Source: Siderastrea radians
Taxonomy: Eukaryota > Cnidaria > Anthozoa > Scleractinia > Rhizangiidae
Reading direction: 5' to 3'
NCBI GenBank assembly: GCA_964017195.1
Contig: OZ024897.1
Coordinates: forward strand, 40,255,351-40,319,350
Length of the DNA stretch: 64,000 nucleotides
Part shown: positions 10,401 to 25,000 of the stretch, one piece after another
How the letters are laid out: each line of letters opens with the position of its first letter
How positions within the stretch are numbered: the first letter of the stretch is position 1
Notes under the pieces: model-generated
What the model was told of the DNA's origin: nothing
Database searches by the model: none
Seen by the model: only the letters and a program-made list of their open reading frames with translations
Position numbers and translations under genes: made by a program

Positions 10401-13400
10401 CATAACATACATTCGTTTTATGTGCCTCAAATAATAAACTTGAGCTTCAACTAGCGAGAATCATGAACATGAAAAATGTGATGTATAACCAGGTAATTGA
10501 AACTCACACTAAAGAAATTGAGTTGGGTTTCAGAAAGGCCAATTGAAGCACTGAAAGGGATAATGCAATTAACGACTGTTCTAAACCTTTTTCCTGGGTT
10601 GTGGTGTCTGTTGTAGCAGATGAGTTGCTGGAGAATCAGTGAATGTAAACTTTGGTTTCGCTCCACTAAGCTGGGACACACTCTGTAGGTAAAGACATTC
10701 GAACACATTTCAACTAATATTGATGTTAAATGCCAGGGACACATTTTTTCGGTATACCTACCACCCTACCCTTCATGTACAGAAATGGGTTCAACAAAAT
10801 GACGTCACAAGTCCCGCAAATGCGTGCCCAGCTGGTAACTTGTAGCCACCAATGGACACTATGGCAAGGTTGGTAGCGGGCATTACCCTTATCTACCAAT
10901 ACAATAAATGGTGGGCCAGAGTTTCACCAGCCGTGGGGAGCTTGTTTGGCCGCAGGCTCAGGGTTCTACATGTGCGGTACTTGTGACTCTGTCATTTTAG
11001 CCACAATGGCTGGTTACATGATATTGAACCTCACTAAAACTGTGAAAATAAAGACATTCACGGAACAACAGCATTTACCATTTTTACTCTTGGCTGCAAT
11101 TCGTTCATGACAATTGTTGTTTTCAGTTAGTAGCATTTAATTTGAGTTTCACCAAAATACAATAATAGACTTAGAAATGGTTGGAATTATGAAGAAAAAA
11201 CAAAACACAATAAACAAACAAGCTAACCAAGGGTCCGGGAGATTCGTTCACATTCAAGCTCAAAGAAGGCCTCTTCATCCATGACACTGTTCCTGAAAGA
11301 AACAAAACAAAACAAAACAAAACAAAAAAAGGAAACCGTTACCACACCCTAATTCAAAATGCAATGAGAAGACGAGAAAAGAACATAGTACAGAAGGGTG
11401 AGCTTCCAGTGAATTGCTACGATTCAACCTTCGGATTTCAACAAAGTTTCCTCAAACATTCATTTCACAATGGCTTTTAACAATGGTAAGATGAGGAAGG
11501 AGTTAACTTCAAAGGCAATAAAAACGCTACCGCAATTTATGTAGGAAGCGCCACAACCTCTGCACAATCTCTTGTTTTAGGTTCCCATGCTATGGTTTAA
11601 TAGCTTTAAAGAAATGTTTTTCCTGGTCATTCAACTGTTTCTACTGGACATTTAACTAATTTATTCTTGGTCTTCACGCTGCCAAGTTTCCACCAATGGC
11701 GTAAATGTAGCTCCACTGTTCAATGATAAACCACACTCACCCAAATTCCTCAACGAGAAATGTTAGTCATTTAGTAAAAGAAACATAATGGAAAAAAAAA
11801 ATTGTTTTTGTCATTCATCTCGGATGACGTCTTTACGCATAGATTAATAGCTGATAGCAGTTAGAAAAACGCCAGTGAAAGGATCATGTCTTTATTTGCT
11901 CGTGTCCGCAGGATTTATAATAACACTCACCAGGTGATTGGTAACCCTGTGGTCCATTCATATCAGGTTGTGGGCCGCCGTATCTGTTGTTCTGTGAAAA
12001 CAGCTTCAGAGACTCGAAACGACCTGACGCACCAAGGTGCTGCTGGGCGTGCGGTGACATCGGCCGATCATAGGGGGACTGTGAACAAATTTCAAACAAA
12101 ATTTTGCAAAACAACGTGATATCTTACTGTCAAAACACAAATTTAACATCCTGAGAGTTGGGAATGATCAGTTTGCGTGACGGAACGGAGACAGAACAAT
12201 TTAACGCCAACCAATTTGTCAAATATGTTACGTTGACACTACCGTGGATGCCAGCAGACAGCTCGGTTTTCGGCCGCTCAGGAGATGTACAGAGGTTAAA
12301 AAAACTGGTGAGTGCACGAGAAAAGCTAAATGAAATTAAAATGCACATAAAAGAATACACCAACTCATTCTTGCTATTTAGTTCAATTTCGCTAGCGGGG
12401 TTTCTAGTGCTCTAGTTTGATCAAATTTTCCTAAACTACGATCAAACATTAAATCAAATGCCAAAAAGCTATCGCTTATAATACCACCAAACTAAGTGAC
12501 GGGAAAATCGTTGTACTAATGGAAACAATCTCGCCATCTCTTACTTGAGCCAGGGTTGGGCTCTGTGCTGATGTCCCGTATGCAGTGTACATCGTCGGAG
12601 AGAAGTCTGAACCCCAGGTTGAAAGGCTTACATTAGTGCCCATGCCCTGGCGGAACGTTCTGCCAGTACTCTCTGGGAACTGAAACGTAACGCTACCAGG
12701 CCTCTTTCCCGGTTGTGTGGATCCTGGGTGCGCCGAACTATCAGGTCTCCCTGGGGTTTGAAACATCAGACTATCCGCCCCTGGGGTTCTCATCATAGCT
12801 GTGTCCATATAGTTTGGTGATATTGGTGTAAGTGGTGTTTCCTGCAAATGTGAGAGCAATAAGAGAATAAAAATCACTTTCTGACGTTGGATAAAGTAAA
12901 CAGGCGAGAGCACGAGACGGGATGACATGCACACTCACCAACACAGAGTCCAGCTTCTGTTTGACTCTACGCATGCGTAACACGTCACTGGCTACGTCAG
13001 CCATATGCGTGTGCCTGGTGACGTCATCGGGTGTAGATGTGCTCTGCTGTGACGTAGCAGCGTGCTTGGATGGCGTCACTGGAGGGGTCATGAGCTTCTT
13101 AGCTTCCTCTTTAGCAGCTGGAAGAAAAAAGACGACCAAATGACTTGTCACGAAAGGAGTTTTACAACTACACCAGGTGGCTTCTTTAAAATCAAACTTG
13201 GTGGCAAGCGTAGAAAAGTGCGCAATCGGTGGTGAACGCGCGAAAACATGCAACTGTTGCTAGGGGCGGGAAAACGTGTAACCCAAGTTATGATCATAAT
13301 TTATGGTTTCGTTCTTGCTTCTGACAAGTTGAAAAAACAAACAAATAAACAAACAACGCAGCGTTCAGTGAAAGCAAAACCAAAGCAAACACGTAATTAC

Positions 13401-14747
13401 AGTGGAATTCCGATTTTTTGAACCTCCAAGGGAAATGGAAATTGGTTCGAAAAATCGAAGGTGGCATCAAATCAGACCTGTTTTCCCGTGGAATGGTTTT
13501 ATAAGATCCAAGAAGGTAGACAACAACGGTATATCACTCTTGTTAATGTGTAAACCATCTTTATTTACCAACAAAACGTGCATATAAAACAAAACGAAAA
13601 TTTAAGGATTTAAGCCAATTTCGGCAGAACAAAAACCAGTACTGTACTGATACATGTCTGTAATTTTGCGCGGACTCTTGACTGCATTTTCCTTCCCCTT
13701 ACTGTATCAGAAAAAAGTACTCTGTACTCCACGGTTTAAAGGAACAGCAAAATTTATTAATGTGCTACGGCAAGAGCTTGAAAAATGCAACTAAACGAAG
13801 GAATTTTGATCATGTACAGTAATTCAAGACCCTCGATTGTGTGACAACGGCGTTGTAGTTTCTTCAAGATGACTTCAATGACAGATTTGTCACTCGCTTT
13901 GTAATGAAAAATGCATGAAAACACCTTCTCCGGAACTTGTTTTAAATTGCGTTTAGGTGTGTATGTGGCTAAAACTGGTTTTTGTTGGTTCCTGAGTTTT
14001 CAAAGTTTGAGAAATCGAATGTAAATGTTTGAAAGAAAGAAAGAATTAGTTCGAAATATCGGGAGTTTCGAAAAATCGAGCATTCGAAAAATCGGGGGTA
14101 AAATTACAGTGTTTGACTGAAGCAAACCCAAGGGAAACGACTGTAGGTTCGAAGAATCGGGAGTTTCGAATAATCGATTATTCGAAAATTCGGGATTCCA
14201 CTGTTTCAAAATGAGGGACACTCGATCAAAAATTACTCTAGAAAACCGCTTTGTTCAACTAAAAAATAACTTACCTTTGGGATCGTAGTGGTAAACAAGC
14301 ACAGGATGCGAGTCTCCAAAGGAGCAGAAGGCAATTATATGATCCAGCGGGTGAAACTGTACATCAGACACGGCATGGTGATAACCCAGAGAAGTGTACA
14401 CTGATACCAAGTCACCTACAATAAAAACGTGATTACGACAGTAGAATAAACGTACGACTAGGGAAGCATCAGTTGCCTGAAAAACTGTCCGATTTTAGTC
14501 TAAAATGTGAACCGTTGTCAACTTATTATTTTTATTTGTCTTCACCGTTTCCCTCTCATTAAAGCATTTTTAGTTGGAAGGTCAGCTACGTAATTTGGAG
14601 TAATTCTGATACTAAATTTCTTACTTTAGTGACATCAAGACAAAGTTTGTCTCTGTCAAAATGGGATCAGGGTGAGAGTTGGTATTGGGCTACAGTTCTA
14701 GGATATGCGATGAATGGAATGATCTTGCATTGTATAAGCAATTAAAA

Positions 14748-14846
<99 letters not shown>

Positions 14847-16031
14847 AGGTGGCTACAACGGAACGAAACCCATGACCTCTGCGATACTGACGCGTTGCTC
14901 AACCGAGTTGGGAAGCCTTGATACCTTGTGAGCTGTCAGTTGTGCGTTCTAATATCCCGCACGTGGAATGGATAATGTAACGAATACGTCAAAAACGTAT
15001 ATGTGAGATATGCTATATAACTATTATTTGTTGGTAATTTCCAATGTACTGACCTGTTTCTGTGTTCCACACATACGCATAGCCATCTTCTGAGCCTGCG
15101 ATAACAAAGCAGCCGCATGCGCTGAGAGTGCTGCGGATGTGTTCTTTGAAGTTGGAAGCACCAAGGTAGCGCTGCATGATGGTATAGCTCCGTAAGTCCA
15201 GCATGCACAGCACACTGTTTCGCACGTGAACCAACAGCTTCCGTCCATTGGGGTGCAGCTTGAGAGAGTTGATCACATTACCCTACAGCGTAAACCGCAA
15301 GTTATGTTCAAGTGTCAGTGTTAAGCTGCAGGGGGAAGGGGAGGGGATGTCGGGCAAGCATGGAGTATTTGATCGATTTTCCATCTCCAACCTCGAGAGT
15401 TCGATTGCCAATACACGAGCAAAGGATTAAATCACCCACAGTTGGGTGGTTTGACCAGTTTTGACCAGCCAATATTTTACGCTGTACCCTGGATACATTA
15501 TTTCTAGAAGCAGTTGGTATAATGAGGGTTGCAGTGAATGACAAAAGATGATAATAAAGCAACAAACCTGAAGTTCGTCAATAGCTACTTTCTTAAGCAT
15601 TGTCCAGTCATACACGTAACCTGCAAAAGACGTAGCAAGAATCAAGTGTGAGTGTGTGTTTTGAACTTAAGCCTTCTTGGGTCAGTTATCAGTTGTTGTT
15701 TAGCATACAGTTGGTAACCCGCTACTCGCCGTCCAGAACTCTCAGGTCATCTTCCACATTACGCCTAAATCCTGTTAACTTTAAACTGAAGTCTTATGGG
15801 TCTAGAGCCTTCGCTGTTTCGGCTCCTGACCTTTGGAACAGCTTACCTGACAACATCCGTTCATGTGTCAATTTGAGTATTTTTAAATCTTAACTTAAGA
15901 CCTATCTTTTTAAAAAAGCTTATCATTCCTAGAAGGGTTAATTTTTGTTTACTCATAAATTTAGCTTTTAATTTATTCTTAACCTTTTTGTGAAGCGCCT
16001 AGAGCTGAATTGTATAGGCGCTATATAAATT

Positions 16032-16081
<50 letters not shown>

Positions 16082-19000
16082 TATTATAATTATTATTATT
16101 ATTATTATTATTATACTTATTATACATGTACTAATCTAAGGACCAGTTTAAATGCTGCATTTATGCTGTACAAACTTGCGTCTAATTCCATTTGGCAAAC
16201 GTTAGTAATCATATCTCGACATTAATCTTCCGTACTTAGACGGGCATACTCGCATTACAGTTTGCACAAGTCAGTCAGCGAAGTTAGAGTGCTGGTCAGG
16301 AGACATCAGCTGCTCATGTTACCTCCAGTGCCTTTTCTCTTTCTCTTTGTGTCCATCTGAGGGTGAATAAATGAATTCCAAACGATAACAATGCCATTAC
16401 TGTCCGCTGAAAACATCTTGGCACCTTAAACGAAAACACAACATCGAACCAGAGAGCTGCAAAATAGTCCTTTGTAAATCTCATTAAAACCTTTTATAAC
16501 CCTTTTGAGCATTAGTAACGGTTCGTGTAGACCGTTTCTCAATTTTGAGTCTCTAAAGCTAATGTTAAGTATTACGTGAGGGGTTCCAACATTTGACCCA
16601 GCATGTCTATCTTAACTTAAACAATAACTGTTTGTTTTTCTCCAGTTGCCCTGAAGAAGGGTCCTAAAATATTACCGAAATGTCGGCTAGAATCCCAGAT
16701 TGTCTCTCTTAAATCAGGTGCATAAATACTATCAGCGACTGCATAATTAGATGTGACGTCAGCGTTTTCGGAAAGATCCGTTTTTGCCGTCCACACTAAA
16801 ACAATAGACCTCCATTTTTAAAAGTCTCCACTTTGGAAAGCGCTCTCAAAAACCTCCGGTTTTATTTATAAACATCTATGTTTTCGATCGTTTTAGTGTA
16901 GACGGTCGGCAAAAACGCTAAGAAAGTAAGCGTTTTCAAACAGCAACGCATCAGTGAGGACGGGGCCTAAACGTAGTCTTCGTGGACCCCGGGACATCCG
17001 CGTGTAATTGTGATGCGTTTTAGGCTCTGATTAGCCGCAGTTTTTGGAGTCCTTGCCTAAACCTTGATTTAGCCTTAAACGAGGTCTAACCTAGAAATCG
17101 TTTGAATAATCAGCCCTTGGTGTCTTTAGCTTTCGTTGTCGTTAGAAGCATTGATACATGACTGTACATCAAGTCGGCGTTCTTACCTTCTTCATCGAAA
17201 CAAATGCTGTTGATGAAGCCATCGTGTCCTTCAATCTCTCTGAGAAGCTTTTAAATAACAATCAGGGACATTTGTAATAAGGTCTGTCAATCAGAGTGTT
17301 TTTACTTTCAAAATACAGACAAATAGACGCAATGCTAACATCATAGTTATTAGTTAAAACAGTAGTTGGCTTGCTTCTAAGTGATTTGCTTCTTAGTGAT
17401 TTTAACAGACTTCCAATGCTTGCATCACGCCTCCTGTGTGCGTAATTAAAGAGTGCATAAAGACCAGGAGTTTCATTGAAAAAAAAAGTTAATTCAGAGC
17501 CTTACCTTGCCGTTGAGTCCGTCGCTAAGTTTGGTCCAGACTCTCAAGTAGTGATCGTATCCCCCGGTCACTACAAGATGAGGGGAGCCTGGATGGTACT
17601 GTGCCGCGTATACAAAGCAAGGGTGGGGATACAGCTTGACAGATGACGTCATCATCACCTTTGTGTCCCAGGCCCTGTTGATTAACATGATAAAAGCTGA
17701 ACTGTGTAGCAACTCAGAACTGGACTACGTTGTTTTCGAGTTTGGCATGAGGTTCTTAGTGGCATTATTATTGACTCAAATATTTTCTCCAACGCTCTTG
17801 ACAAACTGAAAATTTCGTCTTTCTCATTTCTTTCCCAAGCTTAAAATTTACCTTTTTTCTTTCTTTATCATTGCATAGGGTGCTTTCGACATTGCTGTTC
17901 CTAGCAGTATGCAGGACGCATGTCACAACGAACCTAACAGCTCAGTGGTTGGAGCGTCCGACCCAGACTCGTACCCAGTCGCTATTAATGAGTCTGGGGG
18001 AAAGGTTCTATTGAGGCGCGCGGGGTGATATGGGAAGGGGCGAAGGAAAAATAGCATGTCACCCCGCGCGCCTCAATAGAATCCAATCTTCTCTCCTTTC
18101 CCCCAGACTCATAAATAGCGACGGGGTACGAGTCTGCGTCCGACCTGTGTCCTTGGTTCGATTTCCGTCGCGGACTCAGATTTTTTTTATCCCACACGAG
18201 TGATCCTTCTTATATTGTCACTATTATGCTTCTCAGTTAAGTACATTTCCTTTCGTGTGCGTTACCTGTAAACATCTGCGAAAAGTATACAGTACAACTT
18301 AGTATGCGGTACTGTTGCAAAATTATGCAAAAGTGTCAAGTGTTTTCAGGTCCAATGTCAGTTACTAATGACACTAAGTTGCAGAGGTAATAGTCAGCAA
18401 AGTAAAGCAAAACCTATCAACTTGATGGAGGAATTTAAAGAACAAAAAACTCATGCTTTTTAATTTCACTGTATTGATTGAAAACCAGAAGCAATAATTG
18501 ATAATTGGGTGTATACCTGACCGTGCCATCAGAGGAGGCTGATAGGAGTTCTTCATCATCAGGCGACCAACACAGATCATAAATGATGCTGAAATGTCCT
18601 GGCAGATTAGCACGTGTCTCATATGAAGGAACCTACAAAGTGTGGATGGAGAAAAGGGTAATAATTCCTTCGTTATAGTATGTTCAGTTATGCAGTTTAT
18701 AACTAACATGATCAACATGGAGCTATATTAAAGTGGCTTAACATTATTGTATCTCTTAAGGACATCTCTAGTTACAAGCCATTTTCAAAAAGAAACATTT
18801 AACAATTTGTCGCAAATAACGTTTTAAAAATAAGTTAATGATTACTATAATACTAGATGTTTGATAAAAGAAAATTCTTAATGGCGAATAAATTGTTATG
18901 TTGGATCAGTTGAAAGCTGATGGTGGGATAACGTAGACGCAAGTCGCTTAATTAATATAATAGTTGCCCTTAAAAATTCTTTTAAAAAACCCGACAACTT

Positions 19001-22000
19001 AAAGGGTTTCAGTGCATTCCTGCGACGCGTACTCATATCTAATTGTTTTGCCTCGTGTTCACATATTATTGCAGCGCACCATTTGTTCAAATACAGCCAC
19101 TGACAGTCATGGTACCTTTGTGTTTGGATTTAGGCCAGACCAAATTCTGCTTGTTGACAAAGTGATACACCTTTACTTAGATTTCCGGAGTTTCATATCT
19201 CTGTATAAATCCTGACAGCTTACCTCATATATAATAATAGGAAAGCTTTCCAAGTCCGCACAACCACAAGCGAGGTATCTGAGGAGCAAGTAAAGCTATC
19301 AGTAATTCGATTACAGGACTAATCTAGACACGTAAAATAAGAGATTGACGTTAACTTTCTCTCCTATAGGACTACATGTAAGTTCCCTTGCATTTGGGGT
19401 TGGTAGCACGGTCGAGTGGTTAGGCCGCCAGACCGTAATCGGGAGGTCCCGGGTGACGCTTTGAACTGTTTCTCGGTAGTCCCGAGTTCAACTCGTTGGC
19501 CATGCTTGTAAATAGCCCAATAGTCTGCTTTTAAGTTCAATTCGAAGTACTTTGCTCACTGTCCCAGAAAAAACCCTCATAGGGAGTGGTCAATTGAAGA
19601 CTACTCCATTTATTGAGAAGAGATTTTATGTAAAGATCAGAAATCTGTCCTTCAATTTACGGATACACAAACGATAATTTTTTTCTGTACCTGCCATTGT
19701 GTGAGAACTTCAAGATGAAACATCCCCTCTTGCCTGACAAAAGAGACGCCTTTTGTTTGTTTGGAATACGATTAACCTGCAAAACGGTGGGACACAAATA
19801 GAAGAGATATTACAATATCATAAGAATAAACAGGATCAAAAGCTTAAAAAAAGTTACAGTGACAATTAGAAAAGTGAAAACAGTGGAATTACTCATGCAA
19901 GATGGTAATAATCCTTGTGTAACACTGAAAGACTAACCTTCTGCAACGTGAATCAATTGCAGTGGTCATTATCCTTCTGGTTTGACGTTTTTTTTCTTGC
20001 AGTTGTTACTAAGTAGTTACTACATTTCACTTTTTTCACGTTACCTGACCAGGAAGTCTGCTCCAGTTTGTAGGTTCATTACTGCCCTTTCCATCTCTAA
20101 AAGAATGACAAAATGGAATCACAAAGATCATACCCATTTGATTGTCATAATTTTTTTTTTAATTACGATAATGATTAAACAAATAACGTCAAACCCCACT
20201 TTCCTTAGCTCTGTAAGTTAACAGGTGGAGGTAGAAAAAAGCTTTCATTCAGAAGGTAAATTACCGTTTATAAAAACAAAGTGTTCCAAAATATTAGAAA
20301 GACTTTAAAATTTAGCTTCCACAATCAATAAAAAAATGGGTCTCTTTTGAACAATATTGTGCATATAAAGTAGTTTTCGGGCCTGACAAGTCATCGGCAG
20401 CCTTAAGAAACCGGCCCCAGTTTCTTCGGTGACTACGGAGCTCAACACTAACACTCACGATCTCCTGTTTTTCCCTGGAGGGTGAATTTCTCATTAGCAA
20501 AACGCTACTTAATCAACATACTTGCCCGATCTGGGAAGAAAATTTGGTAATGTATGAAAGCAAGTTCTGGACATCATAACAACACTAAATCCATATTGGC
20601 CAGTTAAGTTTGAACTAAACTTAATTACACACTTAAACACTTAATTAAAGTACACATAACCTCATTCCATGTGCTCTCCTTTCAGCATCCAACGTGAACT
20701 CTTCAAAGGTTACTTTTCCCTTTTCCTGCATTGAAGAAGAATAAGAAATACAAGAGCATGCCCTCAGAAAAGTGAATAAGTTGGGCTTGAAAAAAAAAAA
20801 AAAAAAACAGTCAAGCAATCACTAGGCCAGTCCTTCTATTATTTATATTGTAAGGCTCATTCTTGTTTAGGGGCGGGGATTTTTCTTTTTTTGTTGGAAG
20901 GTTGAGTATATTCAGAATTTTACTGTAACCACTTGTAAAAAAACTCAAATACAAAAATGTCTTGCAGAGTTAAAATCAAACATACAGTGCACGTCTTGTT
21001 TAATACAAAAACAAACCTGTTGTATGGCGAACATGGATCTTAAACTAGGGTCAATAGTCTTGGGAGGCTGAACTCCTTTTAATGTCACATAAAGAGTTGA
21101 GGGATAAGGAACTCGTCTGGCCTGCTTCCACCACTGGTACACCTGTGGACAAACACTGCCTTATTATTACTGGTACACCTGCGGACAAACACTAACTTAT
21201 GACAGGTCGACATGTTTGCGACGGAGCTCAGGTCAGCATTTACAATACGTCATCTCTTTGTTCTGTTTGTCATCGTCACAAATTCAAAAATGTACAAAAG
21301 CATATTTCCAACCCCAGAGTCCGGAATTCTTCTTGTAGGGATGTTAGCTTTTGCGTAAGGTTGTTTAATTTCGCGTCGCTAATTTTTCCGATAACGTTTT
21401 TTTTTCGCGGGCCTTTATCAACCTTTAATTTCACGATATGTTTGGGATCGCAAAAAGTGCGAAAATTAACTTTCGATAAAACGAGTAACAATAAGATAAC
21501 TGGATTTAACGTGTGAGTAACGGTTGTATATCACCATTTTATAAAATATTGAGTGTATGATAACTTCAGTGAATGACATAACAAAATTCTGGATTCATTT
21601 TTGCCTTACCTCCACCATGTTATTTGTTCTGAATGAAGTCTTAGGAGGCTGGAAAAGCTGAAGACGAACTTTCTTATCAGTGTTGGGTGTGCCATTTCCG
21701 CCAACTACCTGAAATGCAGCAACTCTCTGAGTCAAATAATGTTTTTACAAGAAAAAAAAAATGTGTTGTCATATACAACGAAAATCAATGCTTTTTCAAT
21801 AATGAAAATTAATATGCTGTAGGAACCTCCAGATAAAAATAAGACAAAACTGTTGTAACCTTTTCACTCTTGATCTGGAGTCTCAACACCTTGAGTCGTG
21901 ATGTGATGTGAGATTGTTTTTTTAAAGTACACTGGAACCCCAATAATTATAAAGAAGGACGTGAAAAATGTGTTCATTATAACGGAGATTGGTTATAAAC

Positions 22001-25000
22001 GAAACCCCGTTATAATCAAATTGTAGGAAAACGACCAAAATCTTCGTTATATCAGGGTCTGACTCATATTTTAATTTATATTGCCATAAAATTAAACAGT
22101 ATTATGTTGTAACCTGACCCAACATTCGGTTAAATCGTGTAGTTAGTGTACCACACAGGTTTGAACAATTAAATAACATGATTTAGGGTCTGTCTGAAGG
22201 ACCGTCGATCAGTTATTCAGTCGTGTGATGATATTTTATTTATTATATCAGTTTGAGCTTCCCGATTGTGTTCGTTATTTTGGGGATTTTGTTACACCGG
22301 GGTTCGTTATAACGTGGTTTTGTCCCATACTACATACACTGTACTCTAACTTTGGCCTGGCTGAAGAATTGTATTGGGATTCCAGTGCTGGAAATAATTT
22401 TTCTTACTTAGCAGGACATGTGTCCTTTCAAGTCTTCATTTTGGTCGGTCATATTACAAATTTGGTCGGACACTAATTAGCATAATGTAATTTGCATACA
22501 ACAAAAGAAACTTGTGTCAATCTGAACTACCTGATTTACAACGTAATTTACACTAGCAGTTGAACACTTCCCTTAAACACTATAACCTGTTTACCTATTC
22601 GACACAAAATGTCAACATTTATTTTACAGTCATTATTGTTCAGATGATACTAATGACTTGTGATAACAAGCCTTAATTTTTTTTTCTTTTTACCGCTATT
22701 TGAATTCAGTTTCTCACTGGTGTACTGTGTTATCATTCAAGTATTTGATTGAAGCTCATCAAAGCAGATTACCAAACCGACTGACGTCATCTCTTCGTGC
22801 TTCAAAACAACTCCGATTTTTTATGGACAAGCTCATGACAGCAGATCTAGCGCTAAAACATACTGATACAGCGTACAAATACATCACAGTGACGTCTTGA
22901 AATGTCTTGTCGAAGTAATGATTAAGTGTTAAAGCCAATGTAGGGCTACTTCCAAAACATAGGCGCGCAATACGCGCAGAGCCAATGACGTTTTTTTTTC
23001 ACAATATGGTAAAATTTGTCCTGACAACCTATGGGACTTTACACCTCCGGTAAGTCCCACCCTAAACCCTCAGCCACCCCCCCCCCCCCCCACCACCACC
23101 ATCAAAAACATCTTGTGGTTATCCACTATAAAACCTGGTAATGATTCAGCAACGTGACTACGCGGAGTAAAAAAAAAACCGAAGAAAGCTCTTTGTTTCA
23201 CGGTTCTTCAAAGAACACAGACAAAAACAAGTAAACTTAAACTTAAACTCACCGTCGAAAAATATTGCATACATAATTTAGGCAAAGATCAGTGGAAAGT
23301 TAACAATTTTACTTCAGAAATAAATGCAAGTTGCAGTTGAACCTTTTAATTTCTTACTTCTACCGGCGAATATCCAATACTTTTCAGTGCTCATAAACGG
23401 TCAACTTTCTAAAGGGTGCCGTTTTGACGCTCTGCGTGATTTGCGTGACACGCGACTCGCTTTACTTTGTTTAATTTGTAAGGTTTCAGACGTTTCAGGC
23501 AACCACTTACGTTCTTAGTACATTGTATTGTCAAAACAGGAGTCTGCCATCAAACGGCGTTTCTTGTATCCACAATATTTTCGTTCGAAATCGGTTTGAA
23601 CCAGCGTTTATAAACACGACTGAAATAGTTTTGCAACTATATTTATTTCCCCTGTTATTTGAAGTTGCTTGCTTTGTAATCAAGTCGGCTATAATAATTT
23701 TCGTCTTTTTGCTTCACAAATCGACCAAAGTATGTTTACATTTGTAACTTTCCCACGGTACAAAGTTATTTTTAGCTCACGTGTTTATTTGGAGTCTCAA
23801 CCTACAGCCGAATAAATTTCGTTTGCTTTACCTTCTAACAGTACGAAAATGTTCAAATTCAGCTCGCTTTCCAGTAGATCCAACAGGTCTCTGTTAGAAT
23901 GCTTTGTCACATATCTGTTGTTGTTAATCTTTCGGTACTGTTTCGGTCGGTTCGAGATGTTTCAAGTGTTGCGTTACATTCCTTATAAGGCTGAAATTAC
24001 AGCTGTCAACTATGCAAATTTCTCAACATACGCTTTACACTTTGAGCTATGAATAACCCCGAAATAACGTTTAGTATCTTGTTAAGATTTTACTACATCC
24101 ATCCTCTAATTCCTTGATCACCACTGTGACTTGGATTTTAAGACTAGTTTCATTCAAGTTTTTCAGTTTTAAGAATAGCTAGCAACAAGCCGCGCAATTT
24201 CCGATTTAGTTTTAATTGGGTTCATGTTTTATAACACGCACACAAAAATGACACTGCAAATTTTAGATTCGCTGTTACCGAGAGATAATCCTGAAAAATG
24301 TTATGCTGTTTTACTCTACTCTTTTCACTATCGTTATAAACTTGGGCTTTAAATATTGTTTCTTTCACTGTTACAATTAGGGATCGATGTAACGTTAATT
24401 TCCACGTTCTGTTCATACAACATCTCAAATTGGCAAGTCCGTCTTGTATTTGCTGCTGTGGAAAAATGTACTTCAGCTAAGTAAACACAGGACTACAACG
24501 CGAATAAAATCCTGCCAGACCTCACGTACACAAAACAGGCATTCGAAGTAGATCCACACTTGCGAATGCAAAACACTTCAAAGCCCGTGGGTCTTACTCC
24601 CATAACATTAGCTGTATGGGTTTGTGCCGCTGATAAGGTAAGACTTTCAGTGTCCCGGTGCACACCCCCACCCATCGTCTCACAGAATATCCCCCCAGCC
24701 TCACAAATCGTAAGACAGACGTATGTCTCACGTACGTACGTACAACATCTATCCAGACGTCTATCGTTGATTTTTAGCCTCTGACAGTAGCCATATGACG
24801 TCACTAACGTGACGTCATTGGCTAAAAATGGCTATTTTATCTACTGTTAGCCTGACTAAAAGTCAGGGAAGTCAAAACTGAGTTGGGCGGGTAGAATATC
24901 TTACGTATCTTTTAAGTTTGTACAGCAATGTTCTGAAATAAAAAAAATTCGATTCAGGTATTTATCCCTGCCAGGTTTGAAAATTACGTCTGTCACATTT

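Larger units (their letters stand above)
7436..13117 (-). other. AHI1: AHI1 exons 27-34: linker, SH3 domain and tail
   Basis: Exons: 12939-13117, 12545-12841, 11931-12078, 11228-11292, 9866-10028, 8626-8714, 7981-8069, 7436-7535. The linker is Pro/Ser/Thr-rich ([29 protein letters not shown]) with a helical [12 protein letters not shown]. Exon 31 encodes most of an SH3 domain: ALYDY-like [23 protein letters not shown] and GYFPSNYV, with the signature WW pair and the PSNYV motif. The last exon encodes a basic tail, stop at 7436-7438. The small exon 11228-11292 can be read in a second plausible frame that stops at its own donor. Confidence 0.92.
14275..19776 (-). other. AHI1: AHI1 exons 18-26: WD40 propeller
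   Basis: Exons: 19691-19776, 19224-19278, 18517-18632, 17506-17674, 17187-17247, 16323-16424, 15568-15620, 15054-15282, 14275-14415. Seven WD40-like units are visible, for example [20 protein letters not shown] with [35 protein letters not shown] with [26 protein letters not shown], and [14 protein letters not shown]. They form one beta-propeller, the main protein-interaction surface in the family. Confidence 0.93.

Noticed and set aside
14690..14902. ORF of repeated YLFI units
   Set aside because: Translation of the (TTTA)n SINE tail.
19399..19500. Functional tRNA gene
   Set aside because: A- and B-box-like motifs only; no acceptor stem or complete cloverleaf. SINE more likely. The same holds for 14850-14960, 17930-18200, 26085-26145 and 32697-32781.
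24493..24804. Overlapping 103- and 74-codon ORFs on opposite strands
   Set aside because: No recognisable domain, no splice sites, and they lie in transposon interior.
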